NCBI RefSeq assembly: GCF_945859705.1
Contig: NC_079137.1
Span: forward strand, 51,182,552-51,246,551
Reading direction: 5' to 3'
DNA length: 64,000 bases
Source of the DNA: Episyrphus balteatus
Taxonomy: Eukaryota > Arthropoda > Insecta > Diptera > Syrphidae
This document shows, in pieces, positions 34,244 to 45,499 of the stretch. How positions within the stretch are numbered: position 1 is the first letter of the stretch; every line of letters begins with the position of its first letter. The position numbers and the translations under genes are program-made. The notes under the pieces are model-generated. The model saw only the letters and a list, made by a program, of their open reading frames with translations, was not told the origin of the DNA and made no database searches.

Positions 34244-35530
34244 ACGGAAATGGAAAGAAACCATTATGATTTTTGGAAACCCTCGAAGCAATATTTAATT
34301 ACATCTGTTTAAGTTTTCTATTATTATCAAAAATATTAACATATAACTCATACACCACAGTGACCAATAAAAAGTTGGATATTAACTTGAATGACTTCCT
34401 TTTGAAAATACTATTTGTAGCTTATTCTCTTAACTCCATCAAGATTTTTTTTTAACAATCTCATAGATCTACATACATACCTAGGCTTTTTTACTTCTTA
34501 AAGACTGTTTATTTCATTAAAAGCTGCTCAAGAAATCGTTTAAAATGTAACCAAAGAGCTATGGTCTCGATAGAGGTCATATAAATGTTTTCCTTTAAAT
34601 TTGTTAAATATTTTTGTAAAAATTTCAATTCATTCTTCTCCCAAATAATGGAATCTGAATTTGTATATAAAATGGTAAGAGTTATTGATATTACAGATGG
34701 CCTATTTCAAGGATTGCCACGCAATATTCCAGCTTAATTAAACTGAAAGAATTTATGGTCTTGGTGGTGGTTTGGGTTGGGAGTATTATACAATTGCTCT
34801 CGTAAATTAAATGTTTTACATTTGTCGTCGTCGTCGAAAGTGGTTTAACTGGAACACCTACACGCCAACTGTGTCGAAAGCAGCCAGCTAATGTGTGAAC
34901 ATAAATTTAGTTCTGCTTTTTGTGGCATTTTTGGGGCAAAATATAAAATGCTTGTTCAGCATAGGTTTACACGTGCATAACAGGAGGTATTTAATGGGTA
35001 AAAGTTTTATTTCCGCAAGATGGTTGATACATTATCAATTCTAAATGTCTTTGAATTAGATTTTTTCAGGTCTTAGTGACTTTTATTGTGATTTATTTTT
35101 TTTTTTACGAGGTGTACATTATTGAAAGTATGTTCAAATTCAAAGGTACAGTGTATTTCAATATTATTGAGCTCAAATATCATTTAAAATGAACAAAGAT
35201 GTGCTTACAACGAAGGAAAAAAACTGCAAAATATCTTATTAAAATAATAAAATTAACATCCACGCTGCAAAGGTAAATATTCATTAAAGACGTACAAATT
35301 GGATCGAACTAAGAGAGTTTTACCACTGTGAACCTGAACTGACGATGAGATTAGAATATTCGGAAATAAAAAAAGCATTCAAAAATCAATAACAATTTAC
35401 TTTAACTGAAAAATATTGAAATTCATGTTAAACTAACGAGCACTCTATAGAGCAAGTTGAATAAAATACATGGCTGGGCCGATAACATTGATCTAATAGT
35501 TTGAAATTTTTAAAACTTATTATTAAAAAA
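34244..35530. other. Unique DNA, no recognised gene
   Basis: No coding motif and no terminal repeats. A short phrase near 34351-34395 (CACAGTGACCAATAAAAAG then GGATATTAACTTGAATGACTT) has a diverged partner at 38193-38250, so it may belong to a minor dispersed repeat. A (GTC)n run lies near 34822. Confidence 0.5.
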
Positions 35531-36990
35531 ATTAAAATGCACGACTGGGTCGCCCGAACTTGAGTTCAAGTTGCTTTAATTTTGAAGACTTTTTATATAA
35601 AAATTTGGGAAAACAAAAAAATAAAGAAAAACATAAAATTCATTAAAAAAAAAAAAACAAAATCTGAAATCAAACTGCCCTCCGAAACTAGTATGCAGTT
35701 TTAATTGATATATTAAGATGCATTTTTAGAAAAAAAATTTGCAAAATCGTTAGAGCCGTTTTTTAAGTAAATAATTTTTTTATAAATAATTTTTTGGACA
35801 AAAAGTTTTTCAATAAAATTGTTATGCCATTTTGTAGAAATCACTAATCAACATCTAAAAACAAAATTTCAAAAAAAATGTCCTGTTTTCGAATTTTTTT
35901 TTTGAATTTTGTTTTTGGCTTATATTAAAATTATGTAAATGCTTTTTCACAAAAAGTTTCCTTGAAATCGAATAAGCCGTTTCGGAGATAATAGGATTTG
36001 AAAAAAAAAAATAAAATGCACGACTGGGGTCGCACGTACTTGCTCTTGCAGTTCAAAGCACTTTTATGTTAGTCTACTTGTAGATTTTAAAAGCTGGATC
36101 TAAATTTTTAAAAAATTGATATTGGGGAAGAGCCGACATTTAGGGCAAAATTTTGTTAAATGAAGAAATTTTTTTTTTGTTATTTGACTTCTTTGAGAAA
36201 AATAAAAATGCAGTTTTATTGCCACTGCTTTAAATATTACGTAAATAAAATTTAATAAAAATCGTTAGAGCCGTTTTCGAGAAATTCGTAATATCGTATT
36301 TTTTGTATGGGAGGTATACGCTCTAAACGAGATATAAAAAAACAAAAAAAAACCAACTTTCAGAATTCCATAAAAATCATCTATACCTACCAAATTTGAA
36401 GAAAATCCATCCACCCGTTTAGGCCCTATAAAGCAAGATGGACGCACAGACGCACGGACGGAATTGCGGGACCCACTTTTTCGGAATTCTCCATCATCGT
36501 AATGTTGGTTTTGATTAAAACCTCAATTTTTTTTTCGACACGAAATCAATACTTGCCCTATAGAGCAAGTAAAAACGGTTCTATGGGAGGTACCGTTAAT
36601 AATGGATTTCAAACAAAATTTTTTTCATTAGAAGATATATAACTTGTCTTAAAACTTACATTCGATTTTTTTAAACAAAATCTTTGGAGCCGTTTTTGAG
36701 CAATTTCAACTTTACTAAAATCGGTATATGACAAGTACCGTTATTTTTGGTCCAAAAAAATTAATTCCAAAAACCCATCTGGAGAATCGCCAAATAATGC
36801 TACAATACCAAGTTTGACATCAATCGCTCCATCCGTTTATGCTGTAGCTTTGTTTACAGGCAGACAGACTGACAGACAGGCAGACTTCCGGGACCCACTT
36901 TTTTTGGGATTCTCTATCATCGTAATGTCATGGAAAAATGCTATCTCAACTTTTTTTTTTTACGAATGCATAACTTGATATATAGAACCT
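35531..36990 (-). mobile_element. mini-me-like repeat, outer copy interrupted by a second copy
   Basis: The outer copy starts with AAATGCACGACTGGGTCGCC (35536) and runs to 36004. It resumes at about 36573 with GGTTCTATGGGAGGTACCG and continues through the GACAGACAGACTGACAGACA block (36862) to ACCTATATCGCAAATAAAAA near 36990. Comparison with the copy at 54449-55447 shows the two pieces are contiguous in an uninterrupted element. It differs from the other copies by several per cent or more, so it is older. Confidence 0.75.
36005..36572 (-). mobile_element. mini-me-like repeat, inner nested copy
   Basis: It begins AAAATGCACGACTGGGGTCG (36011) and ends ACTTGCCCTATAGAGCAAGT (36550-36571). This 0.57-kb short form carries a degenerate GGACGCACAGACGCACGGAC core where other copies have (GTCT)n. 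It sits in an A-run of the outer copy. I see no clear target duplication, which would fit a Helitron-like mechanism but does not prove it. Confidence 0.75.
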
Positions 36991-39900
36991 ATATCGCAAA
37001 TAAAAATAAAACAACAAAAAAAAAAACAACGTTTTAAATATGGCATAGGTATATGCAAAAATAGAACGCACCTTTCTTTTAAAAAAACATAGGTATGTTT
37101 TTAGAAAAAAAAAAAATGGACCTGGTTTTTTAAAATAATGATTTTAAAAATAAAAAAAATAGATTTTCAAACAAAAATTCGATGAATTTTCAAAAAAAAA
37201 AAAATATTTTTTTTTTTTAAATACAACTTCTTTTTAACTATTTTATTTATAAGAAGAAAGAAAACAGAAAACTTAAATAATGAAAATAATTTCATAATTT
37301 TTGTTTACGTTTTGTGGACTTTATGAATAATATTCAATTTAATAGAGTTTTTTTTTTGACCTGTAGTCCAAAATGCGTTTCGCATTAAAGTAAATTTTTT
37401 TTTTTATAATGAATAATTGGTTTGAGAAGTTCAAAGTAGGTATGTGTATGTACCTATTTCCCAATCTTTCTTATCATTTAAAACTTAATATCGTCTCTGG
37501 AAAATCACCGAAAAACACAAACCAACTTTTTGAAGGAAAAGAGATTGAGCTGTTCAGACAGATATCGGGACATATTTTGTTTTAAAATTATTATTATGGT
37601 TATGTTTCATTGTTATCTTTATTTCGATAACTATTACAGTACCTTGCCATATTATTAGGCCCAAGCGAAAAAAATACAATTTTTCGGTTCAGTTTTTGCT
37701 CAGTTTTTAAAGTTTTTGTCGAAATATCTTGAATTTTTTTTGTCCCATTTAGGTACTTGCACATATCATGTAGATACGGATTGACTTGAAAAAAGTTTAA
37801 AAATTCATACTGTTTGATAAAAATAACGTACAAAAGGGGATAGGCTCCAAAAAACGTACCCTATGGAATTCACGCCCGGATAATTACCAGACCGGTCCAA
37901 TACTTAATTTCTTGTACCGAGGAATAACATGACATTCTTAACTTTGGATGCAATGCATTGAGAAAAATAAAGCATTTGAAATCTGATCCACTTAAAAATA
38001 AGATTTCTAATAAAAAATTAATGGAATCCGTTTAAACTCAGTTACAATTAAAATGGATTCGTTTTAATAAGATTTGTTTCTTAAAAAATTTAATACAATA
38101 GCATCTCATTAAGTGTATGTGATTAAAGGTGGTCGACGAACTTATGTAGAAATAATTTAATTTTTAAGGTTAAACAAAAAAAAGTTGCACATACACCGTA
38201 GTGACCTATAAAAACTGTTCGATTTGCGGGTTGAATAACTTAATACTTTTTAAGTTCTCAGAACTTTTAAGTTTATGGATGAACTCAAATAGGAATTCGA
38301 GCCTTAGCATGACGAGTGGGTCGTATGCACTTGCTCATATAGTAAATGAAGCTATAATGTTAAAAATTCTTATAAAAAAAAGAATAAAACAATGACAATA
38401 TTTGATTTGTAAAAAAATTAATATAAAATGTAAAAAATATAAAATTGCTTAGAGATTTATATGTCTCTATATTCTCGTATTCGAGACCAAACCTTCAAAA
38501 TGTTCCAATTTCAAAACACAAATTTTATGAAAACTCCTTTGAAGTTTTAATTTTGAAAAATGAAAAGCTTTTCTATTAAAGTAATTGTAAAAATTGTAGA
38601 AAACTTAGAATTTCAACTGCTTAAATAACTTTAAAATACATTTAATTCATGAGAACAAGGTTCTACGTTCTATACAATTTCCCGTCGATTTTATTATTCA
38701 AACCAGCATATTCATAGCTTATTTCCCCCAAGTGTCTTTTTATAAACCACGTGTTTTATCAAATTCAAAATAACATTACAAAAATAAAAACATCAATTAA
38801 TCCCTGTCATTTAAATAAACAAAGTAAATTGAAAAATTGCAAAAGGCAGGAGAATAATATATAAAATTAATGTTCTGTTCCAGCAACTCTACAATGTAAA
38901 TGGGTTTGTCTATACACGAATTGAGTCCTACCTAAGAAAAAACAACCCCCTCTTCTACCCCCATTATATTCCCTAGGCATAAAAAAAAAAGATTAATCCA
39001 AATCATAAATAAAATACAAAAATAAAAAAAAGGAAGAAAAAAATAAAACAAAAACAACACCGTACATCGTCGTCGTTTTTATTCGAATTGAAACGCACGT
39101 AGACAAAGCACACGATGACGCATCTTTAAATGCGTGCTCCTATAACGAAATCCAATTAAGCCAAAAAGATGAGGGAACATTTTTGGAATTTTCAAAATGC
39201 TGCTACTCCTTGAGCATAAATTGAATTCGTGTATATGTCCTGCTCCAGCTCCTGCTTACTGCTAACTTGGAAGCTGTGCGAAGCTCAGAAATGAAATTTT
39301 CCTCTTTTCTCCCATAACTTTGTGTTTTTCGTTCTGGTTGTGCGGAGCAGGCTGTACCTATGCGAAAAGGAATTTCATTAATAAAACAGGAAGCAACACA
39401 CCGGTTGGTTTGGCAGACTTGGTACAATGTAATAGGGTAGGAGGGGTGTTGGTGAGATGTATAGCTCTGGAGGAAATCCTACAGTGGATTCACGTCTGAT
39501 ACTTCACCTCTCAGTACCTTGTCCCATCTATACGCATATCTATCTACCTTACCTACCCACCTTTTCAAACTTCTGACTTTTATTGTAAAAGAAGACCTAC
39601 TCGTTTTTACTCCAACACATAAGTATTCAAACTGAGTTCTGGATGGTTGACAAAATGGAAAAGTGGGGAAACATTGCAGCCAGAGAAAGCTAAATTTTTG
39701 GCAATTTATTCGACTCACGTTTCTGTCAAACAAAAGTGATTTCCAGCTATTTCGGAGAGTTTTATTTTCGTAGGCTTTCATGATGTTTGATTCTGGTGAA
39801 AAATGACGTATGATGTAGAGGTGTACGATGCGTATTACGTTTGTAGATGTGTATCCTAATCACAGGTGGCATCTAGGATACACAAACAAAGATACACTTT

Positions 39901-40017
39901 ACTGTCTATTTCATGAAGAAGGAATTTGTGTTTTTTTTTTAGTTAAGCCTTTATAATTGTAAGATTTTTTTAAATCTGTGTCTCTGAGTAGTCTGAGAAG
40001 TGGAGTTGAATTTGGGA
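36991..40017. other. AT-rich and unique DNA with minor repeat fragments
   Basis: No gene. Near 37960-38125 there is a decayed fragment of the TA-flanked tRNA-cored family (TTGAGAAAAATAAAGC start, then CCACTTAAAAATAAG-type motifs). At about 38305-38335 the phrase GACGAGTGGGTCGTATGCAC with TTGCTCATAT looks like a decayed mini-me-like terminus. The interval 38880-39880 is more unique and less AT-rich but has no credible coding frame. Confidence 0.5.
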
Positions 40018-41555
40018 ATAAAGTTTTGGTTTCAAATTATGAGTTCAAGCTCTATTCGTGAATGAAGCCTAAAATTTGTTTTATTCAAAATTTTTGACAA
40101 AAAATCCTAGGTTCGAAAAAAATAGATTTTTTAAAATTTCCTCCAAATCCATCGAGTGATACATCAAAAGAAAGGTCTTTTCGAGCTCTATTCGTAACTG
40201 AAACCAAAAAATAGTTTTATTATGGATTTTCCACAAAAAATCCAAGGTTAACAACTTTCCGCCAAAAATTGTTTTTTAAAAAACTTCCCACAAATCCATC
40301 GAGGTATACATCAAACGAAAGGTCTTTTCAAGATCTATTTGTAAATGAAACCAAAAAATAGTTTTATTTTGGATTTTCGACAAAAAATCCAAGGTTAACC
40401 CCTTTCCGCCAAAAATTGGATTTTAAAAAAATTCCTACAAATCCATCGAGTTATACATAAAAAAAAGGTCTTTTCAAGCTCTATTCGTAAATGAAACCAA
40501 AAAATAGTTTTATTATGGATTTTCCACAAAAAATCCAAGGTTAACAACTTTCCGCCAAAAATTGTTTTTTAAAAAACTTCCCACAAATCCATCGAGGTAT
40601 ACATCAAACGAAAGGTCTTTTCAAGCTCTATTTGTAAATGAAACCAAAAAATAGTTTTATTTTGCATTTTCGACAAAAAATTCAAGGTTAACATCTTTCC
40701 GCCAAAAATTGGATTTTAAAAAAATTCCCACAAATCCATCGAGTGATACATCAAAAGAAAGGTCTTTTGAAGCTCTATTCGTAAATCAAACCAAAAAATC
40801 GTTTTATTTTGGTTTTTCGACAAAAAATCCAAGGTTAACCCCTTTTCGCCAAAAATTGGATTTTAAAAAATTTCCTCCAAATTCATCGAGTGATACATCA
40901 AAAGAAAGGTCTTTTGAAGCTCTATTCGTAAATGAAACCAAAAAATAGTTTTATTTTGGATTTTCGACAAAAAATCCATGGTTAACCCCTTTCCGCCAAA
41001 AATTGGATTTTAAAAAAATTCCCACAAATCCATCGAGTTATACATCAAAAGAAAGGTCTTTTCAAGCTCTATTCGTAAATGAAACCAAAAAATAGTTTTA
41101 TTTTAGATTTATGACCAAAAATCCAAGGTTAACAACTTTCCGCCAAAAATTGGATTTTAAAAAATTTCCTCCAAATTGATCGAGTGATACATCAAAAGAA
41201 AGGTCTTTTGAAGCTCTATTTGTAAATCAAACCGAAAAATCGTTTTATTTTGGTTTTTCGACAAAAAATCCAAGGTTAACCCCTTTCCGCCAAAAATTGG
41301 ATTTTAAAAAATTTCCTCCAAATTCATCGAGTGATACTTCAAAAGAAAGGTCTTTTTAAGCTCTATTCGTAAATGAAACCCAAAAATCGATTATTTTGGA
41401 TTTCCGACAAAAAAATCCAAGAAAGGCCTCTTTAAGCTCTATTATTTGTGAATGAAGTTCAAAAATCTTTTTTTTTTCGGTTTTCGACAAAAAATCCAAG
41501 GTTAACGCCTTTCTTAAAAAAAAACGGATTTTTAAAAATTTCCTCCAAATTTAAT
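40018..41555 (+). repeat. Satellite-like tandem array, 147-bp period
   Basis: The marker ATCCATCGAG recurs near 40148, 40295, 40442, 40588, 40735, 40882, 41029, 41176 and 41323. This spacing is 147 bp, with one step of 146. Each unit contains AAAGGTCTTTTCAAGCTCTA, a GACAAAAAATCCAAGGTTAA block and CGCCAAAAATTGGATTTT. There are about ten copies, with degenerate edge units at 40018-40147 and 41400-41555. Because 147 is divisible by three, one frame stays open for parts of the array (for example 40709-40948), but the peptide has no gene-like features. Confidence 0.95.
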
Positions 41556-43880
41556 TTCCCTTTTTTTATCATCAACTAATATCTATTTCTTTTTTAATTC
41601 CACCAAAGTACCTTGTTTTAACTTTACGTTTTATTTTAAGTCCTCAAATGCAACCCTCTGCCAAAACTAAATTCATTCTATAAATTTTATGCCATTTTAA
41701 CATAATACCCTCTTTAACAAGGGACAAAAATGTACTTCTTGCAATTTTTTCTTTCTATATCCTTTCCGTATAGGTATAATGTTCTCTCTTTCCATAATGT
41801 TCCACAACCTCTACGTCTTTATAAAATGGTGGTTTGTCTAACTGCTATAGCTCTAGGCGCTTCCTTTTATATATTTTTTTTTTTGTTTTTGATATAAATT
41901 TCAGCATTTCACGTTTTGTGGTGGGCTTCCTTTTTATCGCGACGACGAAAACAACGACAACAAGGACGACGTAGATGTGTACTGCGTTTGGCTTGTTTAT
42001 AGTGGCGAATAGGAATAGCAATGGCAACCGCACTACAGGTACACAAAACAAGTTCATAATTCACCTGGTTATTTTGCCAGTGAGTTGTTGCTTAAAAAAA
42101 AAGGGTTTTAATACTTTTTTTTGTTTTTTCTTGAAAAAAAGTGAAATAAAGAAAAGAGAAGAATAATTTAAAGGCTCAGCACAAATTGCAGTTTGGTGGA
42201 CTGGTGTACAATATAATCTCTAATTGAACCACATTAAACGCCTTAATTTTTAATGTTTTGGCTTTGTACAAATTGGAACCATTAAGATTGACATTATTTA
42301 AGACCTTGACACTTATCTTCAATTATATTAAGGTTGCATACTCAAAGATAATGAAGCCTTTTTTGCCTACCTTCTTGAGTTTCTAATCCTTATGGATCCT
42401 ACTGTAACTTTGAAAACCATTAAACGAAAAATTCTATAAAAAAGCACCTCCCTTCCTAAACCTACTTTTTTCATTCATGCGAACACACCTAAAGTCTATG
42501 ACAAATTTACTCAATTCCATCAAAGCTCTTACCTTCTTAAATGCTATAATCATATAAAACTTTACTTCTTATTCTTTCTGAGTACTTAAACATTTAATAC
42601 CTCTCTTTCCCATCCAGCTAACACACATCACGGAGTAAAATGGTTTTCATTACGAGTCCAATTCTTCAGCAAATACAGAAAAACGCACACAGGACAAACA
42701 CCTGCAACCGAATAGTCCTGGGTGTCTTGTCGACATCAGCATTTTTCATTCCTGGTTCCAGTCATTTGTCGTCATCTCTCTCCCCCAAATACTTCAATCT
42801 CTCTAATTTTTCAAATGGCATCAAGTTAACGTTTCAATATAAACCTACCTTACCTCCATAGAAATCTTTTTCGAACAACGAAAATGCAGAGGGCGTTGTT
42901 GGTTATGTTGACTGTGTTGGATGTTGGATGGGTGGGAATTGGAAGTCCTCTTTTGTTTGGACACCTTCTTCATCCAAATGCTTCAGAGTATTTTGAGCAA
43001 TAAACAAAAATCAACCCTCCAACTGTGTGTGTTTGAAAAGGTCGGTTCTGATAGAGTCGAGGTAGGTCTAGAAAAAGGTAGTAGAGAGATATCGAGATAT
43101 ATGAATGGTACGTGCTTGGAATATCTTTATGAAGTTAAGCTTTAATCAATTTAAATTTTGCTGCTCTTCTACCTTTAGCCAGCAACAGCAGCAGCTTTTG
43201 AGTATGGAGTCTGTCAAATCAAAATACGAAATTCTGTCGTCGTAGTTCCATTACACGATTTTGGCATCCCAGAAGCATATAACGTATCTAAAGACGACGA
43301 ACGCACATCATAGTATTTTATAAGGCTTTGACTTTTCTCTCTCTCTGGCTTCTGACTTTTGAATTTTAGGTAGCTATTGGTTTTTGGGGGTATGGTATTT
43401 TTTTGATGATGCTTGGGTAATGTGTAAAAAGGTAAATCACAGAGCGAGAGGAGAAAGTACCTAAACTTACGTAAAGTTTTCTGTAGAGATAATAAACACA
43501 CTGGATGGAAGAAAATTGATTTCCGTTGGGGTCGAATCAATTTGCTTAAGCTGAAAATCTCTTGAAAGGGTTGATGGCAATTTATATTGTAGAGAGCAAT
43601 TGACAAGAGGTGACTTTCTAGTTTCCATAACAAACGAAAAAGGACTCGAAGTTTCTATACAAAGTCTCTGCGAGAGCGATCAGTAAACTAATATTGACAC
43701 TAATTGAAAGCATTTTTTCATCATCACTTTGGTTTTATTTTTATTTACCTTTTTTTTTGGTACAGGTTAGCGATTTTATTTTTTCCAGTTGAGCACTTTG
43801 AAGATTTTAGAAAGTAAGGACTTTCTTGTTATTAAAATAAACAATTTAGCTGACATGGGCGCCTGGGGATATTTTTGATC
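41556..43880. other. Mostly unique DNA, no supported gene
   Basis: There are several short open frames on both strands (for example 42640-42861, 42921-43145 and the minus frame 43214-43633), but none has a domain or plausible codon pattern. Composition is less AT-rich around 42620-43640, which may be conserved non-coding host DNA. Confidence 0.45.
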
Positions 43881-43889
43881 AACCAAAAA

Positions 43890-45490
43890 GGTGCCGTGAA
43901 ATAACGCCGAGCGAAATAACGCCGAATTCCAAAATTCGGCGTTATTTCACTTTACAAAAGCGAAATAACGCCGAATTTCAACATTCGGCCTTATTTCACA
44001 ATGATAAAGTGAAATTACGCCGATTCGGCGTTATTTCACTTTTTCAGTGAGGCAAATCCTGCTAAGTGGAGCATAGGAAAAATTTCTATGTAACCACCTG
44101 CAGTAAGTTTGGTATTGAAATGCCATATTTTTGGCACAGGGACATAAGGCCCATGGAATAACAGCCACTATTTATTTGTGGGGCTTACGTCCCGCTTGAG
44201 TGAGACATAAGTTCCAAATTAAATGTGGGGCTTATGTCAAACTCAGGTTGGACAAAAGACCCACAAATAAAGGATGGGCGTTATGTCTTACTAACAAAGA
44301 ATTTATAAAATTATCTCCCAACGGAATAACTGTATTTGGGATAGTTACATAATTCGATTTTGCACTTATGTTCCACCTTATTGTCAAATAAGCCGATTCA
44401 ATAGTGTATCCAATCAAGGGGATTGCAGCAGAGCAGCATGCTCTCAGCCTCCAAACATATTTCACTGTTTATAAACCTAATTATCCTGGGTTTTATTGTT
44501 TTATTTATGTGTATACCAAACAACAAAGATATGTTTGTGTTATAACTTGGCAAACGCGAAGCGAAAAATGAATTCTTACATAAGAATCTATTTAATTTTT
44601 GGAACCCAAACGCGAAGCGGAAAAAAATTTGCCCACGGGAGAATCAATTTTGAGGTGTGAAAATAAAAATTCGCGCGAATTTTTATTTTCACACCTCAAA
44701 ATTGATTCTCCCGTGGGCAAATTTTTTTCCGCTTCGCGTTTGGGTTCCAAAAATTAAATAGATTCTTATGTAAGAATTTATTTTTCGCTTTGCTTTCCAC
44801 CAATTAAAACAGGTGGGATCTATTTGTTTCTTATCATTATCTTATTCAAAGTTTCTTTTGCATTTAAAGAATCTGGAACAAAACGCGAATAAAATATAAC
44901 AAAAGTTATAATTGTTCATTATTGTTTTATATTTCGAAAAGCGTGGGGCTTATGTCCCACTTGAATGAAAAATATATGGAGCTTATGTCCCACTCAAGTG
45001 GGATATAATTCTTAAATTAAATGTCAACCCACTCAAGTGGAACATAACTCCCTTAAATAAAAAGTGGGTGCTATATCCCTGGGCCTTTTGTCCCTGCGAC
45101 ATGTTTTTGTACCTTCTTGAGACTAATCTGTTAATGAATAAATAAGAGGGACATAAGACAAAAAACTTTTTTGGAACATATACCTCGATTGGATGGACAT
45201 AAGTCCCAAATTGGTATTGGGGCCATTCTGCCTTAATAAATTAGGGCCCTATATGCCTTTGAAAATAAAAAAGGTTAGCATTTTAATATACGGGTTAACT
45301 TAGGTCCACTTCTATGCTCACTTTTCTAGCATTCGGCCTTATTTCTCACTTGGGACTCGGCGTTATTTCACTTTGACAAAGCGCAATAAGGCCGAATGTT
45401 GAAATTCGGCGTTATTTCGCTTTTGTAAAGTGAAATAACGCCGAATTTTGGAATTCGGCGTTATTTCGCTCGGCGTTATTTCACGGCACC
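43890..45490. mobile_element. Mutator-like foldback element, long TIR, 9-bp target duplication
   Basis: The 106-bp ends (43890-43995 and 45385-45490) are perfect inverted repeats starting GGTGCCGTGAAATAACGCCG. They are built of several GCGAAATAACGCCGAATT-type modules. The flanks carry the 9-bp direct repeat AACCAAAAA (43881-43889 and 45491-45499). A TIR above 100 bp plus a 9-bp duplication fits Mutator-like elements. Inside are subterminal inverted modules with GGGGCTTATGTCCCACTTGA and related phrases (about 44180-44260 and 44940-45070), and a giant perfect palindrome in the middle. No transposase frame is visible. Confidence 0.85.
44571..44778. repeat. 208-bp perfect palindrome
   Basis: Two 104-bp arms meet between 44674 and 44675 (centre ATTCGCGCGAAT) with no spacer and no mismatch that I can find by reading. 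Imperfect pairing continues outward to about 44554-44795. The arms contain CGCGAAGCGG, TTTGCCCACGGGAGAATC and TTTTGAGGTGTGAAAATA. It lies in the middle of the Mutator-like element. A spacer-free perfect palindrome of this size is usually unstable, so it is probably recent or maintained by gene conversion. Confidence 0.95.
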
Positions 45491-45499
45491 AACCAAAAA

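Noticed and set aside
30139..34298. Very long plus-strand open frames (up to about 1350 codons) over the minisatellite
   Set aside because: They arise because the 11-bp unit lacks stop triplets, and the same peptide appears in all three frames. There is no domain, no start context and no codon bias, so they are not genes.
40709..40948. 79-codon repeat-peptide frame
   Set aside because: It is explained by the 147-bp tandem period, which is divisible by three, so stops are simply absent in phase.
43214..43633. 139-codon minus-strand open frame
   Set aside because: No domain, low-complexity composition and overlapping nothing conserved; likely chance in less AT-rich DNA.
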